This document shows, one piece after another, positions 8,430 through 16,251 of a DNA stretch of 64,000 bases; the stretch's first letter is position 1; each line of letters starts with the position of its first letter. The position numbers and the translations under genes are program-made. This stretch comes from Paramesorhizobium salinisoli (GTDB lineage Bacteria > Pseudomonadota > Alphaproteobacteria > Rhizobiales > Rhizobiaceae), in assembly GCF_003335045.1 (NCBI RefSeq), contig NZ_QOZG01000009.1:62001-126000 (forward strand), written 5' to 3'. Under the pieces are notes generated by a model. The model worked only from the letters and a program-made list of their open reading frames with translations. It was not told the DNA's origin and did no database searches.

Positions 8430-9341
8430 TCACTTTGACCTTGGCTGCTCGGTTTTTCGAACATGGGCGACGAGCATGGTGACAAAGGCGGTGACCTTGG
8501 GCGGGCGGAAGCGGGCCGTGGGATAAACGACATGAATGCCGCCAGCCGGCAGCGACCACTCCGGCAGGGCGCAGACAAGCGATCCCGCTTCGATATGCCC
8601 GGCGATCAGGTAATCCGGCAGCACAGACAGCCCGGCGCTGGCGAGCGTCGCTGCCAGCACGGCGGGTGTACTATCGATCGCCAGTGCCGAACGCATGCGG
8701 ATCGTGCGGCGGTTGAAATCCTCCCTGGAAAAGTGCCAGACAAGAGGCTCCCGAAGCGCGCCATTCGCAATGAACGGTGCGCTGGAAAGGTCGTCCGGAT
8801 CGCTGATACGCAGCGTCGCCGCAACATCCGGCGCTGCGACCAAAAACTGGCGGAACGAGCCGATCCGCCTCGCCTGAAGGCTGGAATCATCGAGCCAGCC
8901 GACGCGGATCGATAGATCGATCTGGTTAGCGATCAGGTCTATACGCGCATCCGACAGCCTCAGGTCGACCTGACAAGCGGGATAGCGCCGCAAGAATGCG
9001 GCAGCGAGCGGAGCGATGGCCGAGGCACCATAATCATTGGGCGCAGCTATCCGCAACGCGCCGGAGGGTTCGGCATTGGACCGGTCGATTTCGCTAAACG
9101 CGTCTTCCGCCTCGCGCAGAATCATGACGCTACGGGCGTGAAGCAGTCGACCAGCTTCGGTGGGCTCGACGCGGCGGGTGGTCCGCATCAGAAGCGTCGT
9201 CTTCAACTCATCCTCGAGTCGGGCCACTTGCTGGCTGACGACCGTCTTGGTGATACCTAGCCGTTCGGCAGCGCGGGTGAACGAACCAGCGTCCACCACA
9301 GCGGCGAAATAGGCAAGCCGGTTGAGATTCACCGCCTCCAT
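8430..9341 (-). CDS. LysR-family transcriptional regulator
   Basis: A complete 303-residue LysR protein. The DNA-binding domain is LNRLAYFAAVVDAGSFTRAAERLGITKTVVSQQVARLEDELKTTLL, and the effector domain begins GALRIAAPNDYGASAIAPLAAAF. It is transcribed away from the DsbA-like gene at 9452, the classical arrangement in which a LysR protein controls the divergent operon. The 110-base spacer holds an ATTG-N5-CAAT dyad. The presence of RTTRRVEPTEAG and the short C-terminus are typical for the subgroup controlling small redox operons. The likely target is the DsbA/MoaF-like/MBL operon; the effector is unknown. Confidence 0.9.
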   Translation of the reverse strand: MEAVNLNRLAYFAAVVDAGSFTRAAERLGITKTVVSQQVARLEDELKTTLLMRTTRRVEPTEAGRLLHARSVMILREAEDAFSEIDRSNAEPSGALRIAAPNDYGASAIAPLAAAFLRRYPACQVDLRLSDARIDLIANQIDLSIRVGWLDDSSLQARRIGSFRQFLVAAPDVAATLRISDPDDLSSAPFIANGALREPLVWHFSREDFNRRTIRMRSALAIDSTPAVLAATLASAGLSVLPDYLIAGHIEAGSLVCALPEWSLPAGGIHVVYPTARFRPPKVTAFVTMLVAHVRKTEQPRSK

Positions 9342-9352
9342 TCGTTATCCCT

Positions 9353-9365
9353 ATTGTTAGTCAAT
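9353..9365. promoter_or_regulatory. Dyad between lysR and the divergent DsbA-like gene
   Basis: ATTG-TTAGT-CAAT is a perfect interrupted dyad in the divergent promoter region, of the size of LysR core boxes. AT-rich sequence follows up to the ribosome-binding site. It is a candidate LysR binding site by position only. Confidence 0.35.
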
Positions 9366-9451
9366 TGCATACAGATTGTCATATTTAGCGGTATTTATCT
9401 ACCAATATCACACATCTATGTTGCCTTCAGATGCCTTGGAGGCCTTAGAAC

Positions 9452-10084
9452 ATGAGAGTCACCTATCTATTCGACCCCCTGTGCGGCTGGTGCTACGGTG
9501 CCTCACCCACTGTGCAGAAGCTCATGCAGCGGGACGATATAACGGTCACCGCCAATCCCACCGGGCTGTTCGCCGGCACCGGCGCATTTCCGATGACCCC
9601 CGGCTTCGCGGCCCATGCATGGGCGTCAGATATGCGGATCACACAGCTCACCGGCCAGGTTTTCAGCGAAGATTATCGCAAGAACGTCTTGGACAGCGGC
9701 ACCGGCCGCATGGATTCCGGCTCGGCCAACTTGGCGTTGACCGCTGTACGTCTGACAGCTCCCCAGCGAGAGTTCGAGGCCCTGAAGGCTATCCAGCACG
9801 CCCGCTATGTCGAGGGGCGCGACAATAGCGATCCGGCCGTGATCGCCGATGTTCTCACCGAACTGGACTTCGGCGAGGCCGCTGAGCGCTTTACAACACC
9901 CGACGAGGCCTTGCACGCCGCCAACCGGATCCGGATAGAGGCGGCACAGTCTGAGATGCGCCGTTTCGGTGCGCGTGGTGTACCGACGCTTATCGCCGGA
10001 CAGGGACAGGACGCCCGCATCGTCAGTTCGAGCGCTCTCTATGGCGACGCCGATGCGCTGATCGCAAGTCTTCGCGCCGCGTGA
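9452..10084 (+). CDS. DsbA-family thioredoxin-fold protein
   Basis: A 210-residue protein with an active-site CGWC motif at residues 11-14 (FDPLCGWCYGASPTVQ) and a cis-Pro region RGVPTLIAG near the C-terminus. This is the FrnE-like/DsbA cytoplasmic branch with a helical insertion; there is no signal peptide, so it acts in the cytoplasm. Proteins of this type are oxidoreductases or isomerases of disulfides. It is the first gene of a three-gene plus-strand operon (next genes 34 and 27 bases away) divergent from a LysR gene. The exact substrate is unknown; family assignment is firm. Confidence 0.85.
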   Translation: MRVTYLFDPLCGWCYGASPTVQKLMQRDDITVTANPTGLFAGTGAFPMTPGFAAHAWASDMRITQLTGQVFSEDYRKNVLDSGTGRMDSGSANLALTAVRLTAPQREFEALKAIQHARYVEGRDNSDPAVIADVLTELDFGEAAERFTTPDEALHAANRIRIEAAQSEMRRFGARGVPTLIAGQGQDARIVSSSALYGDADALIASLRAA

Positions 10085-10118
10085 ATGACAATAGCTTACC
10101 TTTCCGAGGAGTGACCAA

Positions 10119-10442
10119 GTGACAGATACTGCATTTCCAGCAACTGGCCATGTCTACAAGGCGGACTACGGCGACCCTGTCTTTCGCGTCGCCTTCAATG
10201 CCGATGGCAAGACGCTGCGTTGGGCACCGTTCGCTGCTGCCGATTTCGACGCCGAGGCAGCAACCGAAAACTATCAGGCCACTTTCATCCGACCCGATGT
10301 CTTCATGGTGACCTGGAAAGAGGCGGATGGCACCACCGTGAGCCACGTCGAGGACTTCGAGAACGCGACAGTGCACGCCGCAATCACCATGCCCGATCAC
10401 CAGTTCCTTACCCTCACGGGCAGCTGGACCCGCGTGTCCTAA
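10119..10442 (+). CDS. MoaF-like small beta-barrel protein
   Basis: A 107-residue protein with alternating beta-strands: VYKADYGDPVFRVAFNADGKTLRW, then YQATFIRPDVFMVTWKEADGTTVSHVEDFEN and ITMPDHQFLTLTGSW. The last two segments match the MoaF-related family, a lipocalin-like barrel that binds small hydrophobic ligands. It is translated after GAGGAGTG and follows the DsbA-like gene closely. The combination with a DsbA-like protein and a metallo-beta-lactamase-fold protein suggests one pathway handling a small molecule, but the reaction is not known. Confidence 0.7.
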   Translation: MTDTAFPATGHVYKADYGDPVFRVAFNADGKTLRWAPFAAADFDAEAATENYQATFIRPDVFMVTWKEADGTTVSHVEDFENATVHAAITMPDHQFLTLTGSWTRVS

Positions 10443-10469
10443 ATGGCCCTTTCCAGAAGGAAAATGCGT

Positions 10470-11369
10470 ATGTTTACGAGAAGAAAGCTGCTGACCATGA
10501 CCATCGCGACGACCGCCATTGGCGCCATAGCCCCCGCCAGCCTGCTCCGCGCCGCCGGCTCGACGCTCGCCTGGAAACATTTTCCCGCCGGCCCGAACGG
10601 TTTCTTCCGCGCCCCGGTGCTGGTCTCCGGCCCTGCCGAAGCCCTGCTCATCGATGGCGGTTTCACCTATCCGGATGGAAACGCGCTGGCTGAGGCGATC
10701 AAGGCCACGGGCAAGACGCTGACTACCATCTATATCAGCCAGTCCGACCCGGACTATTACTTCAGCCTCAAGCCCGTTCGCGAGGCGTTCCCCGATGCCA
10801 GGGTGATTGCCGCGTCTGAAACGCTTGCGGCCATCAAGGCCAATGTCGAAAAGAAGCTCGACACCTGGGGGCCGCAGCTCAAGGAGAACGGCCCGCAGAC
10901 GCTTTCCGATGTGGTCTTTCCGGAAGCTTTCGACGGCAAGACTCTTTCTGTCGACAACGAAACAGTCGAGATCGTTGCGGCCGAGGGACTGGCGAACCGC
11001 CGCTATCTCTGGGTTCCCTCCTTGCAGGCCGTCTTCGGCGGCCTGATGATCTTCTCAGGCGTGCATGTCTGGACTGCCGATACGCCGACGAAGGAGGAGC
11101 GCGCGGCCTGGATAGCCAACCTCGACGCGATCGCCGCCCGCAAGCCGGCCGTCGTCGTTCCGGGCCATATGGTGCCGGAAGCCACGACCGACATCTCGGC
11201 AATCGAGCACACGAAGAGCTACCTGCTCGCGTTCGAGGAAGAACTGGCCAAGGCCAAGGATGCCGCCTCGCTCAAGGCCGCGATGGAAGCCCGTTTCCCC
11301 AACCTCGGAATGGGCGTCGCCCTCGACATTGGCTCGAAGGTCGCGACAGGCGAGATGAAATGGGGCTGA
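10470..11369 (+). CDS. Tat-exported metallo-beta-lactamase-fold protein with an altered metal site
   Basis: A 299-residue protein with a twin-arginine signal (TRRKLLTMTIATTAIGAIAPASLLRAA) and the MBL fold (VLVSGPAEALLIDGGFTYPDG; VVVPGHMVPEA). I place the start at ATG 10470, nine bases after AGAAGG; an ATG at 10464 is too close. The metal-binding HxHxDH loop is replaced by SQSDPDYYF (residues 90-98). Relatives I recall read SHTDPDFYFG, so even the remaining His is Gln here, while the last PGH is kept. Hydrolase activity is therefore doubtful; it may be a binding protein or a mononuclear enzyme. Third gene of the DsbA-like operon. Confidence 0.8.
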   Translation: MFTRRKLLTMTIATTAIGAIAPASLLRAAGSTLAWKHFPAGPNGFFRAPVLVSGPAEALLIDGGFTYPDGNALAEAIKATGKTLTTIYISQSDPDYYFSLKPVREAFPDARVIAASETLAAIKANVEKKLDTWGPQLKENGPQTLSDVVFPEAFDGKTLSVDNETVEIVAAEGLANRRYLWVPSLQAVFGGLMIFSGVHVWTADTPTKEERAAWIANLDAIAARKPAVVVPGHMVPEATTDISAIEHTKSYLLAFEEELAKAKDAASLKAAMEARFPNLGMGVALDIGSKVATGEMKWG

Positions 11370-11761
11370 CATGAGCACGAATCTCGGACTGGTGCGGGGG
11401 GACCTATGAAGGTCCTCCGAAGAAAACGGCCGGAACCTTCTTGCGGTTCTCTCCCCGGATGTGGAGTGGACGGAAGCCGAGGGTTTCCCCTATGCGGGCA
11501 CCTATATAGGCGTGGACGCCCTGATGAAGGGGCGTCTTCCATCGGCTCGCGACCGAATGGGATGGCTACAGGGCTGACGCCCATACCTACCTCGCCGATG
11601 GCGACCGCATCGCCGCCTTCGGCGTCTACTCCGGCACCTACAAGGCAACCGGCAAATCCGTGAGCGCCGCCTTCGCCCATCTCTATCAATTGAAGGACGG
11701 CAAGATCATTCGCATGCAGCAGTATGTCGACACCGCGATGGTGCGAAAGGCGCTGAGCTGA
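11370..11761 (+). pseudogene. SnoaL/NTF2-like protein, frameshifted
   Basis: Directly after the MBL gene, ATG 11370 gives MSTNLGLVRGDL and stops. Pieces of one SnoaL-like protein continue in other frames: ENGRNLLAVLSPDVEWTEAEG, PYAGTYIGVDALMKG, then after another shift near 11530 VFHRLATEWDGYRADAHTYLADGD and FAHLYQLKDGKIIRMQQY up to a TGA at 11761. The order and content are those of a nuclear-transport-factor-2-like family protein of about 130 residues. At least two indels separate the pieces. It was probably the fourth gene of the operon. Confidence 0.82.
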
Positions 11762-11924
11762 GCGAAGTACAACGGAAACTCCCATGGACTGCCCTACAGC
11801 GGCGACGCAGGATTCATGCTGCTGCGAGGTTATACGCCTTAGCACTTGAGGTGGGTCCGCCAGTGCCCCGCCGAGCGGCCCACGTGCCAAAGCGAATGAC
11901 GGCCGAAGTCAGGGCGAACCTGAT

Positions 11925-12520
11925 TGCATGGCTTGAACGGAGGCCTTCGGGGTAGGGTAGAGAAGGGCAAGGCGGGGCGGGGGCTTTGTTATGGCTATCG
12001 TGTCGTGAGAAGTTCGACGCCAATGGCGAGCCGATCGGGGGCGACCGGGAGATCATTCCGGAGGAAGCGGACGTCATCTGCCGCATCTTCCGCGAATTTG
12101 CGTCCGGCAAAAGCCCGAAGGCATTGCCAAGGATCTGAACAGGGAAGGGGTTCCGGGCCCCCTTGGCCGCACCTGGGGCGACACTAGCATTCGCGGCCAT
12201 GTCTCGCGCGGCACCGGCATCATCAACAATGAGCTATATGCGGGCGTACTCGTCTGGAACCGGCTGCGCTTCGTCAAGGACCCATCCACCGGCAAGCGTG
12301 TCTCGCGCCTCAACCCGGAAAGCGCATGGATCAGGACCGAGGTTCCGCACTTGCGCATCGTGGACGATGAATGTGGAACGCGGTGCGGGCCCGCCAGAAG
12401 CAGATATCGGCCATCTTCGGGCCGAACCCGGCCAGCAGCCGCGAAGAACGCATGAAGCGCATGCATCTGGCGAACCGGCCTGCTTCCCTTCTTTCCGGAC
12501 TTCTCACCTGGTTGCCCGTA
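11925..12520 (+). pseudogene. Second serine recombinase remnant (internal fragment)
   Basis: Fragments GLRGRVEKGKAGRGLCYGY, KFDANGEPIGGDREIIPEEAD, REFASGKSPKA, DLNREGVPGPLGRTWGDTS, GTGIINNELYAGVLVWNRL and LANRPASLLSGLLTW follow in order but in different frames. They match the middle of the recombinase at 2775 with many amino-acid differences, so it is a diverged relative, not a recent copy. Missing bases can be placed at VV(E)KFD (near 12007), at KSPKA (near 12122) and at DDE(L)W (near 12371). Neither the catalytic domain nor the C-terminus is present. The sequence before it, 11762-11924, shows no gene. Confidence 0.85.
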
Positions 12521-12615
12521 TCCGAAGTATTTTCTTCATGCTTTGCTCACATATGCCTTCATAAAATATACAGATATATTTGGCGTTATTCGGGCCAGGT
12601 AAAAGGAGCAGATCG

Positions 12616-13719
12616 ATGCGGCGCATTTTCCTTCAACTAGGCGTGCTCTTTTTTATTCTTGCCGGAGGCACGATGTCGGCAGGTGCTGCGAGTTTCGATT
12701 GTGGCCGGGCGAGGGCACCCGACGAGAAGGCGATCTGCGCCAACCCGGACCTTTCGAGCGCCGATGACGGCCTGGCATACACATACCAGACCCTGCTCCG
12801 TCTGGTGAAAGGGGACGAGCGGCAGAAGGCAGTGGACGAACAACGCGCATGGCTGAAGGCAAGAGCGGCGTGCGGCGGCGATACCTCTTGCCTGAAAGCG
12901 CTCTACGACAAGGAAAACGAGCGGCTCAACGCCGCGCTGGCCGCTACTCAGAAGCGCGTCGGGCTGGCACTTTTCCGGCAGACGGGCCAGTGCTTCGGCT
13001 GCAACTATCCCAATGAGAACTTTTCCGGCATCAAACCCGCCGAGACCGCCGACCATGGCCTCATCAACTGCACGGTCAACGCGGTCGTCAACGGCACCTT
13101 CGACGGCTCCAAATTCGACCACACCAATTTCGTCACCTGCCCCACGAAATATGATTCCGCGCTCGCCAGCATGAGTTGGAACAATGCAAGTCTGCGCAAT
13201 GCCGATTTCACCGGCGCCAATCTCGGTGGCAACAGCATGGATTATGCCGATCTCAGCGGTGCCAATCTGACCGATGCCAATCTCTATGAAATCAGCATGC
13301 ATGGTACGGTATTGAAAGGCGCCAGGCTGGTGCGCGTGCAAAGCGCCCCCGCGTCGATGAGCGGCGCATGCTCAGATTTCACCGGAGCTGACTTCGCCGA
13401 CGCCAATCTGGAGAAAGCAGAGATATGCGGCGTGTTCCTCGGCGCCAATTTCACCGGCGCCAATCTGCGTGATGCTAAGATCACCGGCTACGCCACCGGC
13501 ATCCCGCCGGCCGAAATCAATGTGGATGTGTATGATCCCAGCAACAGCCGGGTCCCTGGGGACACGCCCTTTGGCGGAAAAATCAACCTCTCGGGAGCCA
13601 ATCTGACCGGTGCCAGCATCTTCACCGAAACGTCTCTCAAATCAGGCGGATACGGCTTTGCCATCCTATGCCGGACGGTCATGCCCGACGGCGAGATCTC
13701 CAACCGTGACTGCAAATAA
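12616..13719 (+). CDS. Exported LprI-domain protein with pentapeptide repeats
   Basis: A 367-residue protein. ATG 12616 follows AAAGGAG with correct spacing and opens a Sec signal peptide (RRIFLQLGVLFFILAGGTMSAGAA). Residues of about 25-105 form an LprI/DUF1311 domain (FDCGRARAPDEKAICANPDLSSADDGL... CGGDTSCLKALYDKENERLNA), known in lysozyme inhibitors, with paired cysteines. The second half is a pentapeptide-repeat helix (FTGANLGGNSMDYADLSGANLTDANL; ANFTGANLRDAKITG), interrupted by short loops. It is periplasmic and may bind a periplasmic target, possibly an envelope enzyme. The fusion of the two folds is uncommon. The gene stands alone beside the recombinase remnant. Confidence 0.85.
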   Translation: MRRIFLQLGVLFFILAGGTMSAGAASFDCGRARAPDEKAICANPDLSSADDGLAYTYQTLLRLVKGDERQKAVDEQRAWLKARAACGGDTSCLKALYDKENERLNAALAATQKRVGLALFRQTGQCFGCNYPNENFSGIKPAETADHGLINCTVNAVVNGTFDGSKFDHTNFVTCPTKYDSALASMSWNNASLRNADFTGANLGGNSMDYADLSGANLTDANLYEISMHGTVLKGARLVRVQSAPASMSGACSDFTGADFADANLEKAEICGVFLGANFTGANLRDAKITGYATGIPPAEINVDVYDPSNSRVPGDTPFGGKINLSGANLTGASIFTETSLKSGGYGFAILCRTVMPDGEISNRDCK

Positions 13720-13798
13720 CGGATCGAAGGGGCGGGCATTCTTCCGCACTTCATCGCGGCTTAGCCTTCAACGCCTGCCTCAAGCCGACACTGAAGGG

Positions 13799-13891
13799 TG
13801 ATCGTCAAGACGATCGCGGCCTGCGCCAATAGTCAGGGAGGCACGCTGCTCATCGGCGTCAGCGACAGCCGCGAAATCCTCGGACTTGAGT
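13799..13891 (+). pseudogene. Scrap of an AlbA_2-domain (schlafen-like ATP-binding) protein
   Basis: VIVKTIAACANSQGGTLLIGVSDSREILGLE is the hallmark segment of the AlbA_2 domain found in DNA-binding regulators and some defence proteins (typically E..K.I.AFAN..GG.L.IGV.D.G...G). Nothing before or after extends it: the upstream bases follow the pentapeptide gene and a stop appears at 13918. Only about 31 codons remain. Confidence 0.65.
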
Positions 13892-13916
13892 CCTCCCGGG
13901 TTTCTCCAATGGTATC

Positions 13917-14108
13917 CTAGGCGTAATTGAAACGGCCGAGACGCCAATAGCCATCGGATGAAAGTTCGGCGACTTCCACGCCATCACCACCACGACCTGC
14001 CGGCCATGTTTCCTCAATCAAGACGGGTTCGGCCCGCGCCAGATCGATCATCATTCCGAAGGCGTTTTTGGCGTCTTTCGCTGCCATGGGTTTCGAGGGG
14101 CAAATCAC
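13917..14108 (-). pseudogene. Phd/YefM-type antitoxin, frameshifted
   Basis: The minus frame reads PMAAKDAKNAFGMMIDLARAEPVLIEE and then loses sense. One frame over, the expected continuation VVVVMA appears (14005-13985), so an indel lies near 14005. The Phd family normally reads AKDAKN.FG.....A..EPV.I.KHGRPVVVVMS. No toxin partner of the ParE or Doc type is found next to it. A remnant of a second toxin-antitoxin locus abutting hipBA. Confidence 0.65.
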
Positions 14109-14171
14109 CCAAAAGAGCCATTTTGGCTATCGTGCCCATACCACGCCTATGTCGCAAGCGGTAAAGACCCT

Positions 14172-14270
14172 TATACGTATTTGCGTCTAAAGTGCCGTTA
14201 TACGCATTTCCGTATAATTTTTGCTTATACGCGATGGCGTATATTGATGTTATATACGGAGTCGCGTATA
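14172..14270 (+). promoter_or_regulatory. Array of four HipB-type operators, 27-bp period
   Basis: TATACG-N6-CGTATA occurs at 14199-14216, 14226-14243 and 14253-14270, and a copy with one mismatch (CGTCTA) at 14172-14189. Each starts exactly 27 bases after the previous one. The last site ends 20 bases before the hipB ATG. HipB of E. coli binds inverted repeats in the hipBA promoter, so these are very likely operators of the HipB encoded just downstream, but the consensus here is different from the E. coli one. Confidence 0.8.
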
Positions 14271-14290
14271 TTGTGATCAGAGGTGTCCCC

Positions 14291-14545
14291 ATGACCGACT
14301 CCATTGCCCGAAACGAAAAACAGCTTGGCGCTATTCTGCGCCGCGCCCGCAAGCAGGCTGGCCTGACCCAGTCAGGTCTCGGCCACCATATTCATTTGCG
14401 CCAGGGGACCGTCTCCCGCCTAGAGGCCGGTGAGCCGGCTGTCCAGCTGCGCACACTGATGGCGGCGCTGTCGGCGCTTGATCTTGAATTGGTGGTCCGG
14501 TCACGCAGCAAGGGCAGTGCCGCTGACATCGAGGACCTGTTCTGA
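14291..14545 (+). CDS. hipB: HipB-like antitoxin / repressor
   Basis: An 84-residue XRE-type helix-turn-helix protein: QLGAILRRARKQAGLTQSGLGHHIHLRQGTVSRLEAGEPAVQLRTLMAALSALDLELVV. ATG 14291 follows AGAGG at a spacing of 7 and lies just after the operator array; an upstream in-frame start within the operators is unlikely. The stop TGA (14543-14545) overlaps the hipA ATG by one base. HipB neutralises the HipA kinase and represses the promoter. It looks fully intact even though hipA is not. Confidence 0.88.
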   Translation: MTDSIARNEKQLGAILRRARKQAGLTQSGLGHHIHLRQGTVSRLEAGEPAVQLRTLMAALSALDLELVVRSRSKGSAADIEDLF

Positions 14546-15882
14546 TGGCTCGCCGCCGCCGCACGCCCCACTCAATGTCTTCCTGAACGGTCGCCTAGTC
14601 GGAGTGCTGCGGCGCGAATCCACGGGCGCGATCGATTTCCGCTACGACCCGGGCTGGCTGTCCTGGGACAACGCTTTCGCCGTCTCTCTGTCGCTGCCCC
14701 TGCGCGAAGATCGGTATATCGGCGCGCCGGTGATCAATGTCTTCGACAATCTTCTGCCGGACAAGGACGCGATCCGCAAGCGCGTTGCCGAACGTGTCGG
14801 GGCGGACGGCACGGACGCTTACAGCCTGCTCACCGCTCTCGGCCATGACTGCGTCGGCGCGTTGCAATTTCTGCCGGACGGAATCGATCCCGGCCTGACC
14901 GGCGGCACTGACGGCCAGCCGGTCGATGACAAGGCTATCGCCGATCTTATCGCCAATCTTGCCACCGCCCCGCTGGGCATGGGCGAGGATGACGATTTCA
15001 GAATCTCCATTGCCGGTGCGCAGGAGAAAACGGCGCTGCTGCGCAAGGACGGCCAATGGTTCAAACCCACCGGCACGACCGCCACCACGCACATCTTGAA
15101 ACCGCAGATCGGCCAGTTGTCGAATGGCATCGACCTCTCAAATAGTGTCGAAAATGAGTATCTCTGCCTCAAACTGCTGGAAGCGTTCCGCGTACTGGTA
15201 ACCGCCGTTGAGATCGCTGATTTTGGTGAACGCCGCACACTGATCGTGGAGCGTTTCGACCGGCGCTGGACGAAGGATGAGCGACTGATCCGCCTACCGC
15301 AGGAAGATTGCTGCCAGGCACTTTCCGTGCCGCCGACCCGCAAGTACCAGTCCGACGGCGGCCCTGGCATGCGCGAGATTCTCGAACTGCTCAAAGGCAG
15401 CGACACGCCGGATGAGGATATTGCAACCTTCATGCGTGCCAACATCGTCTTCTGGCTGTTGGGGGCAACTGACGGCCACGCCAAGAATTTCAGCATCTTT
15501 CTGACACCTGGCGGACGCTACCGCATGACGCCGCTCTATGATGTGCTCAGCGCTCAGCCGAGCCTCGATGCCCATCAGATCGTGCGCAAGAAATTCAAGC
15601 TCGCCATGTCCGTGGGCAAGAACCGTCACTATGCGCTCAACGACATCGTTGCCCGGCATTTCATGCAGACGGCAGATATCGCCGGCAATCGGCACACCGT
15701 TGATGCGCACCCTGTGTACTGATCTTGCCGCCGAGGCTCCCCGTCAGACGTCTGTCGTGATCGACGCACTTCCTTCCGGCTTCCCGCAAGACATGGTTGA
15801 ATCGATCAGCAACGGCATCGCCCATCGCGTCGGTCTGATCGAAACCTATTTATCCAGAGGCTCCGACGCCGATGACGAATAA
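14545..15882 (+). pseudogene. hipA: HipA-like Ser/Thr kinase toxin, two frameshifts
   Basis: The body encodes a HipA kinase: HAPLNVFLNGRLVGVLRRE, then GAQEKTALLRKDGQWFKPTG (nucleotide-binding region), ATDGHAKNFSIF (catalytic loop) and PLYDVLSA (metal-binding loop). HipA phosphorylates glutamyl-tRNA synthetase in E. coli. The natural start at 14545 (ARRRR...) is out of frame with the body by one base; a CG is apparently missing from the CGCCGCCGCCG run at 14551-14561. Near 15686 an extra A shifts the frame again: DIAG should be followed by IGTPLMRTLC, which is in the next frame through to the end DADDE at 15882. Both catalytic loops are intact in between. Sequencing error cannot be excluded. 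Confidence 0.8.
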
Positions 15883-16251
15883 GCCAGCCGCACCCTGTAT
15901 CGCCCTCCTTGGGGTTCCCTGATCTGGGACAAACGATCGGACTTCGACAAGTACCATGGAGTGGCTTGCGGACAGGCCTGTCCTGCCGCTGGAATTTTCG
16001 CGTGTGTCCGAGACACACAAGCGCGCCCCCACGCTTGTTATTGCGCGGGCAGCAAAGGGAAACAGCAGTGGATGTCGCACCTCCGGAACGAAACCTGCAA
16101 CTGGAAGCCGGGTCGCAGTGTCAGCTAGGCTGAGACATTGGAATTTTACAACGAGGGGGTCAGTTGCTCTCATTCCCATTGATGATCCCGAGCCGGCCAT
16201 AACATAGGAGCCGTACTTGCGGTCCGGACGGTCGGCATATAAATTACCCCA
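15883..16251. other. Gap without a recognised gene
   Basis: Between hipA and the AraC regulator there are 369 bases. An open frame at 15909-16133 is Arg/Cys-rich and has no recognisable motif or ribosome-binding site. I see no repeat or hairpin of note. It may contain a decayed gene. Confidence 0.35.

Noticed and set aside
8167-8526. Plus-strand open frame between the 2Fe-2S gene and lysR
   Set aside because: No motif, no ribosome-binding site, and it overlaps both the LysR 3' end and the oxidoreductase scrap read on the other strand.
14172-14270. CRISPR array
   Set aside because: The unit is a palindrome with 27-bp period and short unrelated N6 cores; there are no 30-bp spacers or cas genes.
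14192-14290. Upstream extension of hipB through the operator repeats
   Set aside because: The extra residues merely translate the TATACG repeats; ATG 14291 has the ribosome-binding site.
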